This document shows positions 30,511-41,900 of a DNA stretch of 64,000 nucleotides, one piece after another. The notes under the pieces were generated by a model. It ran no database searches. It was not told the origin of the DNA and was given only the letters and a program-made list of their open reading frames with translations. The position numbers and the translations under genes were made by a program. Numbering within the stretch: the stretch's first letter is position 1; the number at the start of each line of letters is the position of its first letter. Origin of the DNA: Osmia lignaria lignaria (lineage: Eukaryota > Arthropoda > Insecta > Hymenoptera > Megachilidae); assembly GCF_051020975.1 (NCBI RefSeq), contig NC_135044.1, positions 2,296,501 to 2,360,500 of the forward strand, read 5' to 3'.

Positions 30511-31712
30511 CTATAAAAAGAAAATTTCATAATTTAAAATAGTAATTGTGAAGAAGTTACATTTTGCATAATTATTGCAGTATTATTGGAAGATTAATTA
30601 TCAGAGGACCATAAAGAAATGCAAAGAATAACTCAGATATTTTATAAAGAAAATACACTTTCCATCTTCAAATAGAAGGTACCAATTTCCAGAGGGTGAC
30701 TTCACCTCTTAAACTTGAGTCTTTGCCAACTTTCTTTATGACTTTCTCTCTTTCCTTATGTTCGAGGTGAGACAACGCCATTTGTATAAAAGGCATAATT
30801 TAAATGCTATGATAAGATAAATTTCACAATCTTTAAGACCCTCCCCAGGATTGTGTCAACTGAATTAACATTTCTCGTGTTTTAATTGCGCTGCCCTCCA
30901 AAAAGCCCGGAAATGGAGAAAAAATAGAGAAAAAAACAACCCGTCGATTAAGTGTTAATATTCAACTCTCGTTATTAAACAACAAGCGATTTCTTTCGCC
31001 ATCAGAATTGTCTCTAGATATTTTGACAGAGGGACCTCGAAGATTCGCAAATTGAGCTGTTTTCCCACAGTGGTAACCTGTTACCGTCGATTCCCATAGG
31101 AATCGGGATATCCCGAAACGTCAAAAGGGGCAGGACTGTTTCTGCTGCAGAACACGTAGGTACCGTATTACCCGTGGAAACGGTGCAGCGAGAAACGTGA
31201 AAGATCTCAAAGAAATTTGAAGAGCCCGGGAGCTGCAACAATGGCCTCGAAGGGATTGGGAAACATGAGAGAACGCTCTTCATTCGACGATGGGGAGTGT
31301 CGACTTAAAACCCTATTGCACCGTCAGAGCCCATTTCTTATAAATCGACCGATTCTACTTGGAAATTTTCGTCGACCTCTTGATTGACTTTACATACACC
31401 TCCCGATCCTTCGTTCTCTTATCCAACCCTTATCCCCACGATCGTATATTCCGAGAGAACACGAACAGATATACGGATCAAGGGTAGATGTACTTCTTAA
31501 ACGAACCAGCATTACTAACGTAAAAAACAAATTGTTTCAACGATTTGTACTACTAATTTGTAATACTTTAACGAAAGCCCAGAATTTCAAAATTCCAGAT
31601 TGTCAAAATTCAAAAACTCTAAGATCTCTAAATTTTTAAAAGACCTGGTCCACCCCAGAAAAAAGTCCTACGTCACTGCTTATAAATTTTATGTAATTTG
31701 AGAAATACTTAC
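30511..31712 (-). other. 1.2-kb phase-0 intron inside the TSPN domain
   Basis: GT-AG intron from donor GTAAGT at 31712 to acceptor TATAG at 30511. It separates the strand ending FGIRIS from DGPGTNQN, in the middle of the TSPN fold. A GC-richer stretch at about 31.0-31.45 kb carries an 89-codon minus-strand frame with no recognisable motif; I regard that as chance. Confidence 0.9.
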
Positions 31713-31978
31713 CGAAATTCGGATTCCGAACTGCACCACCGTTTCAAATGGATTAAGAACCGCGAAGAGATAACTGGTCCTGAAGGATGTCGGTTTGAAT
31801 GTTGCCACCAGAGTAAACTCAGCAGGAAGTTTTTCAGGAAGATATAATCGATAGGGTTGTTTAACTTCAGAACCAGGTTTGAAACCAAAAGCTGGAAATC
31901 CATCGAGGCCATCGTCGATGTACAAATTATTGTCGTCTGTCGATGCCACCGCTGCCTCCAATAAATCATAAACCAGTT
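31713..31978 (-). CDS. Mp: Multiplexin-like collagen, first half of TSPN (laminin-G-like) domain
   Basis: This 266-bp exon holds the N-terminal half of a thrombospondin N-terminal-like domain (residues about 24-112 of the visible chain). Seen: the acceptor is a T-rich tract ending TTTGTTTCAG and the donor is TTTCG/GTAAGT. It enters at phase 1 and leaves at phase 0. The frame begins ELVYDLLEAAV, passes an acidic stretch (DDNNLYIDDGLDG), then has the beta-strand pattern of the family: YRLYLPEKLPAEFTLVATFK, then SYLFAVLNPFETVVQFGIRIS. Known: collagens XV and XVIII have an F-S/T-L-hydrophobic strand, an L-F-A-hydrophobic strand and a 'V-x-L/F-G-hydrophobic' strand in the same order. No collagen Gly-X-Y repeat lies in this exon. 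Alternatives are another TSPN collagen (V/XI, IX, XII) or thrombospondin itself; the fit to XV/XVIII is better, judged from memory without a search. An overlapping frame, open for 92 codons on the same strand, is a shadow. Confidence 0.93.
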
Positions 31979-32907
31979 CTGAAACAAAAAGGTGCGAAAA
32001 ATGGTGGTTAAAGAATTCTTTCTTTTTTCTTTTAAAAAGATAGGCTGTTATTGGCGGATATTGCATTTAATATTTCAATGCTTGCACAATACAATGGTCT
32101 AAAAATTTTCCAATTAAAATTCAGAGAAAATAATTGAAAAATATTTTAATATTAAAATATTACATTTCAAATTTCTTCTTTAAAAATATTTTTTCAATTT
32201 TTTTTTTAGTGTATATTTAGTATGTATTATATACGTAGTATTATTTCTAACTGGCATGGAAACTAACAGATGAACATACATAAATATTTAATAATAATTA
32301 CACGATAATTAATGTAACTTTACAAGTACTTTTTATTGTATTCAAATTAAGTCGTCATATTAACGATCTAATTTTCGCCGAAGTTTATTCTTACTTCTAT
32401 TTACCAACCCATTCTGCAAAATTACAAACTCTTTTAAGAGTGAAAAGGAGAATGGTTCAACTCGAAGTTCTAAAGTATATAAAACTCGTTCCGCTCAGAT
32501 GATTTTAGATCAACATCGCGAAAGTACGTAGGAACTTAAAGAAAACATAAAGAGGAAAAAACAATATAAAACAATTAAGGATTTCTTTTTAAAACTTGTT
32601 TAAGTGCATCTTAAGTGCATTTCATCTTGTAATAGCATTTTACAAATTATAGTATTTCCTTAGCTTCTTGGGGAATCATAAATAATTAATAAAGACAAAT
32701 TATCTTGCAATCATTAATTGAACATTAATTTTTTAAATACCTCATTTTTACGTACAAACTACGCGACCTACTTTCTATGCTACAGACTGTTTATAATTAT
32801 GCAAATTATTTAAATGAAGTTCGTGCGACAAACTCTGACACATGAACCGGTTAACTATCTCGGTAAACCGTGAATATTATTTTAACAGAATTTCAAGAAC
32901 TACTTAC

Positions 32908-33166
32908 GTCCTAACATCCCACCCCTGAGACTACAGTTAATTAAGGATACCGTTTGGAAACAGAGAGTACATGTGGTGCAATGTCGAAAGTAGGGAAAAA
33001 TGCGAACCAGAGAAAAGTAGTTCAAACTGAAAGCGAGAAGTTTAATTAATTCGATGCGTGGAGACTCAGGATTAGCGAAGGAAATCTTGATAAGGCTGCC
33101 ATCAGCACCGTCCGCTGATACGATTCGCGGCACGAAAAATCGTGAAAAGCTAATGCTCTTGAACAT
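32908..33166 (-). CDS. Possible alternative first coding exon of the multiplexin-like gene
   Basis: Seen: an ATG at 33166 in a favourable insect context (CAAACAAG before ATG, A at -3) opens an 86-codon frame that ends at the strong donor GGAC/GTAAGT. The frame leaves at phase 1, the phase needed by the TSPN exon at 31978, so splicing would create Gln (C + AA) and continue LVYDLLEAAV in frame. The frame starts MFKSISFSRFF and then VPRIVSADGADG, which faintly resembles a signal peptide with a VSA/D cleavage site, though two arginines interrupt the hydrophobic part. A second hydrophobic run, LIKLLAFSLNYFSLVRIF, follows. Inferred: an internal promoter could make a shorter transcript keeping the TSPN domain. 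Against it: in-phase agreement has a one-in-three chance of being accidental, and the sequence resembles no family I know. Confidence 0.27.
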
Positions 33167-33207
33167 CTTGTTTGGCCGATCTGATTGGAATTATTAAGCA
33201 GGTTAAA

Positions 33208-33218
33208 TTGAACTGACT
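33208..33218 (-). promoter_or_regulatory. Initiator-like motif ahead of the possible alternative first exon
   Basis: The minus strand reads GAGTCAGTTCA here, containing TCAGTT, the arthropod initiator consensus, with its A at 33214. This is 48 bases before the ATG at 33166, a sensible 5' leader length. No TATA box is visible about 30 bases upstream and no exact downstream promoter element at +28 to +33. It is suggestive only because it coincides with the ATG context and the in-phase donor. Confidence 0.2.
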
Positions 33219-34100
33219 CCAGGATATGGTGGAAACTTTGAAGCGAAATAGTTTAACTTCTTCTTTTTAGAAATTGCAACTACTTTTGGAATTCTTTCCA
33301 CGATAGAAATAATGTTCTAGGTTTAATTAAAAAATATATTTTTCGAAAATGATGAGCCCAAGAAGGTCCCATGTATACCAACAGGGGAGGTTGATGTTAT
33401 TAATGCAAAGAGTTGATCAGATGAGTAATGATACATTATCATTTAAATGCGTATCATATTATTTGTTACATTTTTACAGAAATGTATAAGCCTCCTCGTG
33501 ATTATAATCATATTTCTAGTACATATATCACAGCCCCATTTCGTGGCCCATGTATCATGTAGATTCCTGACACTCAATATACTACAGTTCACCGCAGCTG
33601 AAAGCTCGCTTCGATAATCGATATTTATTGTCGAAATATGAGTCTATGCAGTAAATCGCATTAAAAATTGTAAGCTTAACATCGATTCAATTGGTCTTAC
33701 AACACGATACTTCTTACCACATAGATCTTAATTGTAGATTATTTTACATTGGTTCATGAAAGATAATTTGAACGCGTATTTCAAGTTTATTTAATAAAAT
33801 CAAAGAAGTGACGAAATAAATTTACTAATTAATCTGCTGTTTATACTACGGCCGATTTATGCACAATTTTACTATCTAAACGGTGTCTATTCCTACTACG
33901 TTTAATTATTCTCACAAGTACTATTGTATTTCAATTGTATTGTCACCAAACACTTTTTTTAGACAAATTACTCTAAAATAATTTATACTGTATGTTTATG
34001 TCTATTTTTCAAATAATTTGGAAGAGATTCTTACTTTTAGCGTAGCTCTTCTTCACTAAAATGCTTCTCTGATACTACAGATCGTTCACTAGGGATGTGA

Positions 34101-34272
34101 ATATATATTTCAACCTCAGAGCCAGAGTGTAATAAGACGAAAGTTAAAAAGTTACGTAAGTACATGCCTCCAGCGATTTCAAAATTAAAAGGCTTTTGCA
34201 CCTTTGATTTTCTCTTCTCTAAAATTTTAAAAGTGTACCGAATATACTTCGGCTCTGAGGTCTAGATATATA
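34101..34272. repeat. Imperfect inverted repeat, about 35-bp arms, 127-bp loop
   Basis: The left arm contains ACCTCAGAGCC (34113-34123) and the right arm its exact reverse complement GGCTCTGAGGT (34251-34261). Outside the 11-bp cores both arms run into ATATAT; inside they keep partial similarity (AGAGTGTAATA against GAAGTATATTC). This could be the remnant of a miniature inverted-repeat transposon or a hairpin-forming transcript segment. No target-site duplication is obvious. Confidence 0.45.
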
Positions 34273-37200
34273 AACTTGATGTGGAAATAAATTCCGTTTA
34301 TCCGATGTGCACGCTTTCCGATCGTGTACTGACGCGAGGAACACACAAGAACGAATGGAAGTACGATCGTGCTTCGGCACGTCTGTCGCCGGTCGCCGAT
34401 AATCCGAATGTTTATCCACAGGGATTATCAACTCTACTGTTTTTGCAGGTAGCCTACCGACGAGAATATCCTTCATCTTTTCGCATAATAAATAATATTT
34501 CCCATTCACGTGTAACAGATTCAAATGAAATAATTTATCATATTTAGTAACACTGAAACTTCAAACAAAATAGAATAAATTGTTTTATATTTGAAAATAC
34601 AATATAACATTTTAGAAGCTATGAGATCGAAGACTTCAATGCTTGACAGATTCGATGAACGTATGTAATATGGAGATTTCAACAAGCGCATAAGAGATGA
34701 TCCATGGAAACCTTCCTTACGTTCATACTCTTTTAATATAAAATTTCTTGTTTTGCATAGAAATCATAATAAAATCTATGTAATTTGTAAGAGTAAAATA
34801 AATACTCGAAAATTTTGCGAATCAATTATAGATGCATTTTAACTTCCAAATGATAATTTTGTAATATTTTTTGTAATAATTTGTGTATACGTTTATACAC
34901 AAAACTTATGTATAATAAAAACTTGAATTTTAAGTTTAGTATATAAATAATTATTTTGTTTTTATAAAAGCAATTTTAAAACATTTCTACCGGGTCAGTC
35001 ACGTGTCAAATATTTTAATTAGCAGTATATATACTTTTTGCATTTTTCACCGTTTGCAAACAAACACCTATTAAATCCTCACTACATCTCTTACTTTATA
35101 AAACAATTTAAACAAATTCGAGTAGTTTCTCAGCAAAAAGAACGAAAAACAATCTCAGTATAAAAAAATAAAGTAGATAATGATTAAAGGGAAAAGTATC
35201 GATAAAGTAACTTTATGAAACAAGAGTTTTTAACTAATAAAAAAGCCTCTTTGTAATACAATAACGATCAATGTCGGGCGAAACAATTTTATAATAAACA
35301 AAAAGTGAAATAGTGTTCTAAGCGAAAACTTCTCAAAGTCTTCTGTTGAAGATGAAGCTCTCTTTTTTTCTAAGGAAGTGCTCGTCATCTGACTATTTTC
35401 AATCGAGAAAATCGAATTTCCGGTTAAAGTGGTTTCTTGATCGCCTTACGTATCCGTTTTATTCGCATTTTAATTTTATCCATGGAAAATGCGCGCAGCG
35501 AAGCGGCACTCGTTGTAACAGAACGTAAACGTTTACCTCCATTTTCTGGCTATTGATTCACGATGGCTCGCCATTTGGAAGGTTTCGTTCGCGGATTAAA
35601 AACTCGCCCAATTCCATAGAGATCGACGCCATTCGACGCATTCACGCTGTGTTTACAGCGTAACGTGGAAAGATTGATACGGATTCGAGAAGAATCGCTT
35701 CAACACGATCAATTTGAACCGTGAGCAAACTGCGACGAATCTTTTCGATCGTCGAAAAACAATGCATACCAAATCACTGATTGATCCTGACCGTGCCTCA
35801 CGATAAATGAAGATAAGTGGAACACTCAATTCGACGTGATTTCATTCATATCGTTTTACAGATTTATACTCACTTAAAATTAAACATTTCATTAATATAG
35901 AATTTTGATATTTATATAACGCCAAATAAATATATGTAATATAATCAAATTCAAAAGTTTTTAAATATGGTCCAAAGGAAAAAGGATGAAAATTCAAAAA
36001 TTTTCAAAAACTGAGGCACTTTATCCTCGGACAAGCGGTGTCAACCATTTAATACGAAAAAAAATTCTGTTTGTTGCGTCGTAAAGCATCATCGGGCTGA
36101 TAAAAGCTGTACACCCGTCAAAAGAACAATTTCAACGTGAAACGAGAAAGAAAAACAAGGTTTTGTGTCAAATGAGAAACGAAACGTATGATCGAAATAC
36201 TAGCGCCGGACCAGAGACGCGTAAAATCGTTCCCGTGGAACGAATACAAAAACTAGAGTAGCTGAAGCGGTGTTCCATGAATAATGCGCGAAAAATTCAG
36301 AAATTATCACTGAAAGTGGATACGAGAGTTTAACGTGAGATAAGTGATTGCGGCGTGCACGGAAATCCAATAAAAATCGACGTCAACTTCCGCCCACCTT
36401 CTGCCTACAACCTGGAGACCCATAAGACCATTCCAGCAGAATAAAACCGTGTAAATGACGATGGAAATTTCGAAATCCAGATGGTTTCTAGGATGATATC
36501 GTTACGAGTGATAGAAGGAAAAAGGACACGGAGGAAAAATTACGAATTCGATGAATCCTAGTCGATGTCCTTTCTGAATTTTTTTTCTTTTTCAATAAAG
36601 TCTCGCAAAACTATGCTGAGAAAATATCGAGAGAACAAAAAATAGAGGTAGCAGGAAAAAATAAAATGTTTTTATTTTTAATCAGAAGTTTTGTCAAATT
36701 AATTAAAATACAGTCGCGTTGCTTCGAAAGGGGTAAATACTTTCACAACTCCCAAACAAATGTCAACCAAATGACATATTTAGATTTTTAGATTTTAATA
36801 TTTAGTAGATTTGATATTGGAAAATAAAGTAAACAAAAACACAATATCTGTGTATTATTATACTTGCTCACTAAATAAATATAATTATTTATATAATTCT
36901 CTCTAAAGTCCTCCAAATTAATGTATATCAGCATAATAAACTAATTAAATAAATGCAATAATACAACCAATACAAGAAATTAATTTTCTGTACAGATAAT
37001 TAAACTGCTAAATTATATCATCATATAAATTCAATGTTGAATATTAGGACACTTTGTGAATTTGTATCTGCTTCAACGTAAAAGCTGCTAGTAAATTTAT
37101 TGATTGCTGTTTGAAGCATACATAACCAATTAATTGAGAAGTAAATTCCGAAATTCTGTCGTAATGATAGTATTTCGAAATCATAGTAATACATACGATT

Positions 37201-38838
37201 TTCGCGCTAATTTGAATCTATTCATCGTTCATACGGAATATTTATTGAAAAGAATGCGAAAATTTGTAAAATGAGAAATTCAAGACAAATAAATGTAATT
37301 ATGAAAATATACTACCCTAGTGCAATAATTTTGTTAGATTTTAAAGTCTGTAATAAAGGAAACTTAATAAATTTAATTATGTACCAAACAACTTGAATTG
37401 AAGAATTTAAAATAAAAAGTAGCAGAATCTATAAATTCTATAAAAGTTACATAAGATTAAATTTAAACAGGTATTTTACTAATATATAAAAATAAGTACA
37501 TGTATTAATTTAATACTTTTCATATATTTCACAGACTAAAAACTAAACTACGTGATATTAAGAAATATTCCACCAGCACGGTCTGATTTCTTTGAAGAAT
37601 GCAATTTCCAAGGGTTTCATTCAATTTAATTCGAACCTTTGATATCCACAAGAGCCATCAAAAATAAACATTCATTGAATCTATCTTTCCATTTAGAAAT
37701 TTATCGTAAATTATTGCAATTTATTCCAATTAATTAAAAGTCGATCGAAACTTTCCCCGATAACGAAATCCGATATTCCCACGTTCGTTTAGCAACTCGT
37801 TGTTATATTGGCTTCACCCCTTGGGAGAAGAGTGTTAATTATTTTCACCGACAAAAATCATCCTCCAGCATATGTGTCTCGGGTCATTCTATTTTTTGTT
37901 TTACATTTTCAGAGACAACCGCTGAGCGGATGTTGTAACATGTGTTCCGTCATGTTTTTACCCTAACTTCAATGCAACGCGTGTTGTGCAATGTCCCCTG
38001 AATTCGATAATTATGAGATAAACTTCTTGTTTCACGTTCAGGAAGTTATACGCGGATTCTATTCCACCAGACGTGTTCAGAGACGAACTAACAAATATAA
38101 TCCTAAGTAGCTTATAGTAGGAATTTGTTTAATTATAATTACAGATTTTGTAAAGTAATTATATCAGTACTCTGTTACACAGAACATTTGTTCTCTTAAA
38201 TAATTAATAAAAATGATTCTTACTTTCTGAAGTTTATACAATCTGGATGTATTGTGCACTTTATTTTATTTTATTATGTTATTGCATATTTAACAGCAAA
38301 TTTCAAAATAATTTTTGATAGAAGGTATTGAAAAATAACACCAATGGTATATCAATTTGAAGCTAATCTATTTGCAATCTGCCTTCACCATAAGCTCCCT
38401 CTGGGGAGCTTATACTTAGCAACGTAACCTCAAAACAATTTAAAAAAAAGAACCACAAACCCATAGTTATCAAGTATCACATCTTATCTATTATTTTCAA
38501 AATATCTCATTTTCCTCTATCAAAAATTGCAAATATCTAACACAAGTATTTTTAATTAGGTGAGACAAAAAGTCGTAATGATATGGGTAATAGATTCCAA
38601 TAGAAATTTGAACGTCGCAAAAATAGAAAATAAAATCTTACAAATCAATGTTTCAAATTTGTAACAAAATAGATATATTGCTATTGCAAAAAACTTCTCA
38701 CCTGTTTCTCTGTTATTCCTTCGCGTCAGGGAAATGAAACGCAGACGGAATTGTAAAGTAAAAATCTAGGAAGAGAATAATCGTGAAAGAAATCAACCAA
38801 GTAAAGTACGACGTGCTATTTGCAGGAAAACAACTTAC

Positions 38839-38957
38839 GAGTAATCGACGAGAAACGTCGATAGACAGTGAGCACACGTTGTCTTGAAACGAGGAAATTG
38901 AGTTGCAAACTTTCTACTTCTCCAACACAAGTTTCATCCGAGATTCACCTGAGATTC
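38839..38957 (-). other. Possible untranslated alternative first exon
   Basis: Candidate transcribed leader between the TATA-predicted start (about 38957-38950) and the donor ACTC/GTAAGT, whose exon side ends at 38839. The only ATG (in CGGATGAAAC) opens a seven-codon frame that stops. The phase continuous with the TSPN exon has no ATG here, so the exon would be 5' untranslated. It begins with a direct repeat of GGTGAATCTC. Inferred from motif spacing alone. Confidence 0.25.
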
Positions 38958-38961
38958 ACCC
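38941..38961. repeat. Direct repeat GAGATTCACC inside the putative leader exon
   Basis: On the plus strand AGATTCACCT is followed by GAGATTCACC, a two-copy 11-bp-period duplication. It lies at the predicted start of the possible untranslated exon described at 38839-38957. Confidence 0.6.
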
Positions 38962-38981
38962 GCGCTTTTACTGCGTCAAGG

Positions 38982-38988
38982 TTTTATA
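38982..38988 (-). promoter_or_regulatory. TATA-box-like motif of a possible internal promoter
   Basis: The minus strand reads TATAAAA within GTTTATAAAACC, in a locally GC-richer block (38.8-39.2 kb). Transcription would start about 30-38 bases downstream, near 38957-38950, where the sequence is GAATCTCAGG with a weak TCAG initiator match. A consensus donor follows about 115 bases later. If real, it drives the minus strand toward the TSPN exons. Confidence 0.3.
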
Positions 38989-41900
38989 AACTCTGACGGT
39001 TCGCTCGTCTACCGTCTGATGGCGCTAGTTTAACCAACTGCCAGTCTTGTCTGACTCGTTATAGTCGCTACCTACTTTATTATCCAACAAGTAGTTAGAG
39101 CAGATCCGGACAACTCGATGCCCTTAGAGTAGTTATTGCTACGAGCAGCTAAGCCACGCTTCAGAGGGCAGCAGTTGTATAGTGGAGACAAAATTTAAAA
39201 ATAATTACGTTCCTAACTAATAAATCCATTTATTTAAAAATTAGTATATCGATAGCTCGAGTATCTATATTTCGAATATTTCTATATGTTTTCGAATAAC
39301 AATGTTTCTAATATTTATATTCTGAAACACCTAAGACATTTAATATTTGAATTTTTCATAAATCCGTCGAGTGATTTTTGTTTTTTAATGACTTTTCATT
39401 AGAGAATGGTAAGGATGTAGGCAAGACAAACGGAAGGAAGTAACAGCTCTCCTAGTGGAATACATACGTCTATTTGGCAAAGAAGTTTTATTTGTCGAGA
39501 AAGATGGGCTAATTGTTCAAAACTCTAAGCGGACGAACGCGGAAACGATGAGGCCGTGTTAATTGGCGAGTCAGCGGCGATTTAACACGCCCTAAAATCA
39601 AAGCTCATGCGGGTTTCCGGTGAACCTACAAAGAGCTTTGTTTCGCGACGCGGCAACGAGTACCGGGCTAAGTTAATAGTTAAAGTAAATTGGAAACCGA
39701 GATTGGAAACTCTGACAATGGGCGTCCTTATTAACTGAATTAAAGGAACTAACACGGCCCGTCGGATTTACTAATTGTTAGATTACGCGAGTATCCATTT
39801 TCATAACCATTAGACTGTGAATATTAATATAACTGAAATATACTTAAATGATATTATAACTTAAAATAAAATCAAAACATAGAAGAATTAATGAAAATAG
39901 TAATTCCTTTTTTGAACAAATTATTCACACACAAATTCAAAGACTTAGATAACTTTGATTTATTTAAACAAATAAATCAACGTCGAATTATTCAACACAT
40001 TATATCTAATGAATATTTCCTTTCTCGCGGTTCATTTATCATGAACATTTACTTTTGTAAAACTATTCCTTGATCACTTTAAAAAATTTGTTCCTTGACG
40101 TTAAATATCATTAGGATGAAGGAAAGTATTCGAGAAGCCGATTAAATGGAGCGCGTTAAAGTGGTATGCGAAGGGAATCGATAAATTCACGTAATTATTT
40201 TCGACGATCTTCCGCTATTGTTCGAAAGTTCCTGCGACAATGATTGATACAAAGCCGCTTGCCCTGCGTGAGATGATAAATTGCCATGATGCAAAAAATG
40301 ATCTTTACCCACTGAGACGATTTCGAAACCACGGGTCAAGAGTGCCTAATGAGAAAATGGGTAAACAAGAAGTACCATTAAATTGAACTTTCAAAATTAA
40401 TTAGTTTTCAATTTTGGTTTCCAATACTAAAAATGAAACTATTCCATCCTAAGCTACTACTTGATGTACCTATTATGTATCTAAGTTAAAATTAAAAATG
40501 TTGTTATTCCAGAAAACAGTGGATAATTTTGTAAATTATTATTCAAATGTTGCCTACGTATGATAGTTGTAATTTTTATTAATTTAAATAAGCAAGAAAT
40601 TTGATGAAATTAATAAATTATGAAATATAGTAAATACGTATGAAATATCGTAGAGCTATACTACTAGCAGGGATTTCTCCAAGATCACTATCACATTGTT
40701 AAATATTTTTCTAAGACAATTATAAAAAAGATTTAAACAGTATATTAACACTGTAATAAAGGATTATAACTGATAATACAATATAATGGTATTAACAATA
40801 ACATAAGTTGGTCAATTTTCTCAAAAACAAAGTTGCATATGGACAAATGTTATTACACATTTTTGATATATATTTTTTTTTCATAAAATCATCTTTCATA
40901 CGTGGGACATCCTATATGTGCCCCTTTCTTCAGGGAATTGTCAAATGTCTTTTCAACAAAAGTGTCGGAAATAAACAAGGAACTTCTTAAAACGTTAAAC
41001 GGAGTTTCCTCAGCACTCTTGATCGTGAAAGCGTGGACAGTTAGCGAGCATAAAAGAGTCACAGTTTCCTATTTCCGATATCCTTTCCCCACCTGGTGCA
41101 CTCGTTGGCCCGATTCCGAAGCTCAACGAAGAGAAAACAGAGGTGATTTCATCCCTTTCTTTCATGGCTGACCAGCTCAGAAGTCAACGAACAGATTTAA
41201 TCAGAAAACTTGAAACGAGAGGACACTTTCGTTCCAGTCTCCTTCATACACCTGTCCCTTTTCTTCTCTTCTCCTTTACCTTTCTCACCTTTTCGTTCGT
41301 TCTTAACACCCTATTGTTTAATTTGCGTTCAAATGAATCGTCATGATCTTTGCAACCTTCGCTATTTCCAAAGTGAGATACTTCGTATTAAAATAAATTT
41401 TAATTTTTAAAATGGACGACAAATACCACAATTGTTATAAATTTATTATTGCAGAGAAAAAATGTTAAATGTTAAAGGATACGAAACCAACAGGTATTGA
41501 TAGACTTTTATCGGCGCATAAAACCTGCCATCTTCGAGATTCAAGTGTATATATCGTGTATCGTTTGAATATTTGTTACACCCTTGAGGAACATTAGCCT
41601 GGTTTCGCTTTCTCCTATCGCAATACGTTTCAGAAGCAAACCAAATATGACAGTCTGGCTCATCTCCAAGCTCCCTTGTAAATCAACCGATCACGAAAGG
41701 GCGAAAGCACGCGAGACCCATCATAAAAGAGAACAGAAGAAAGGGCTGGCGTGGATGAAGAAATGAGAAGAAAAGACTCGGAGCGTTATAGGTGAGAGAT
41801 TCCTCTCATACTTTCCGTTTTAGGAGCTGCCCTTTATATTTGTCTCGGAAGAATATGAACGATTCTCGTGTTATACCACGAAGCTGTACTGCAAATCCTT

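Noticed and set aside
31014..31283. 89-codon minus-strand frame in the short TSPN intron
   Set aside because: Between two exons that already join in phase, with no motifs and no suitable flanking splice sites.
31709..31987. Second minus-strand frame of 92 codons across the first TSPN exon
   Set aside because: It is a shadow: the other frame matches the TSPN family and joins in phase with both neighbouring exons.
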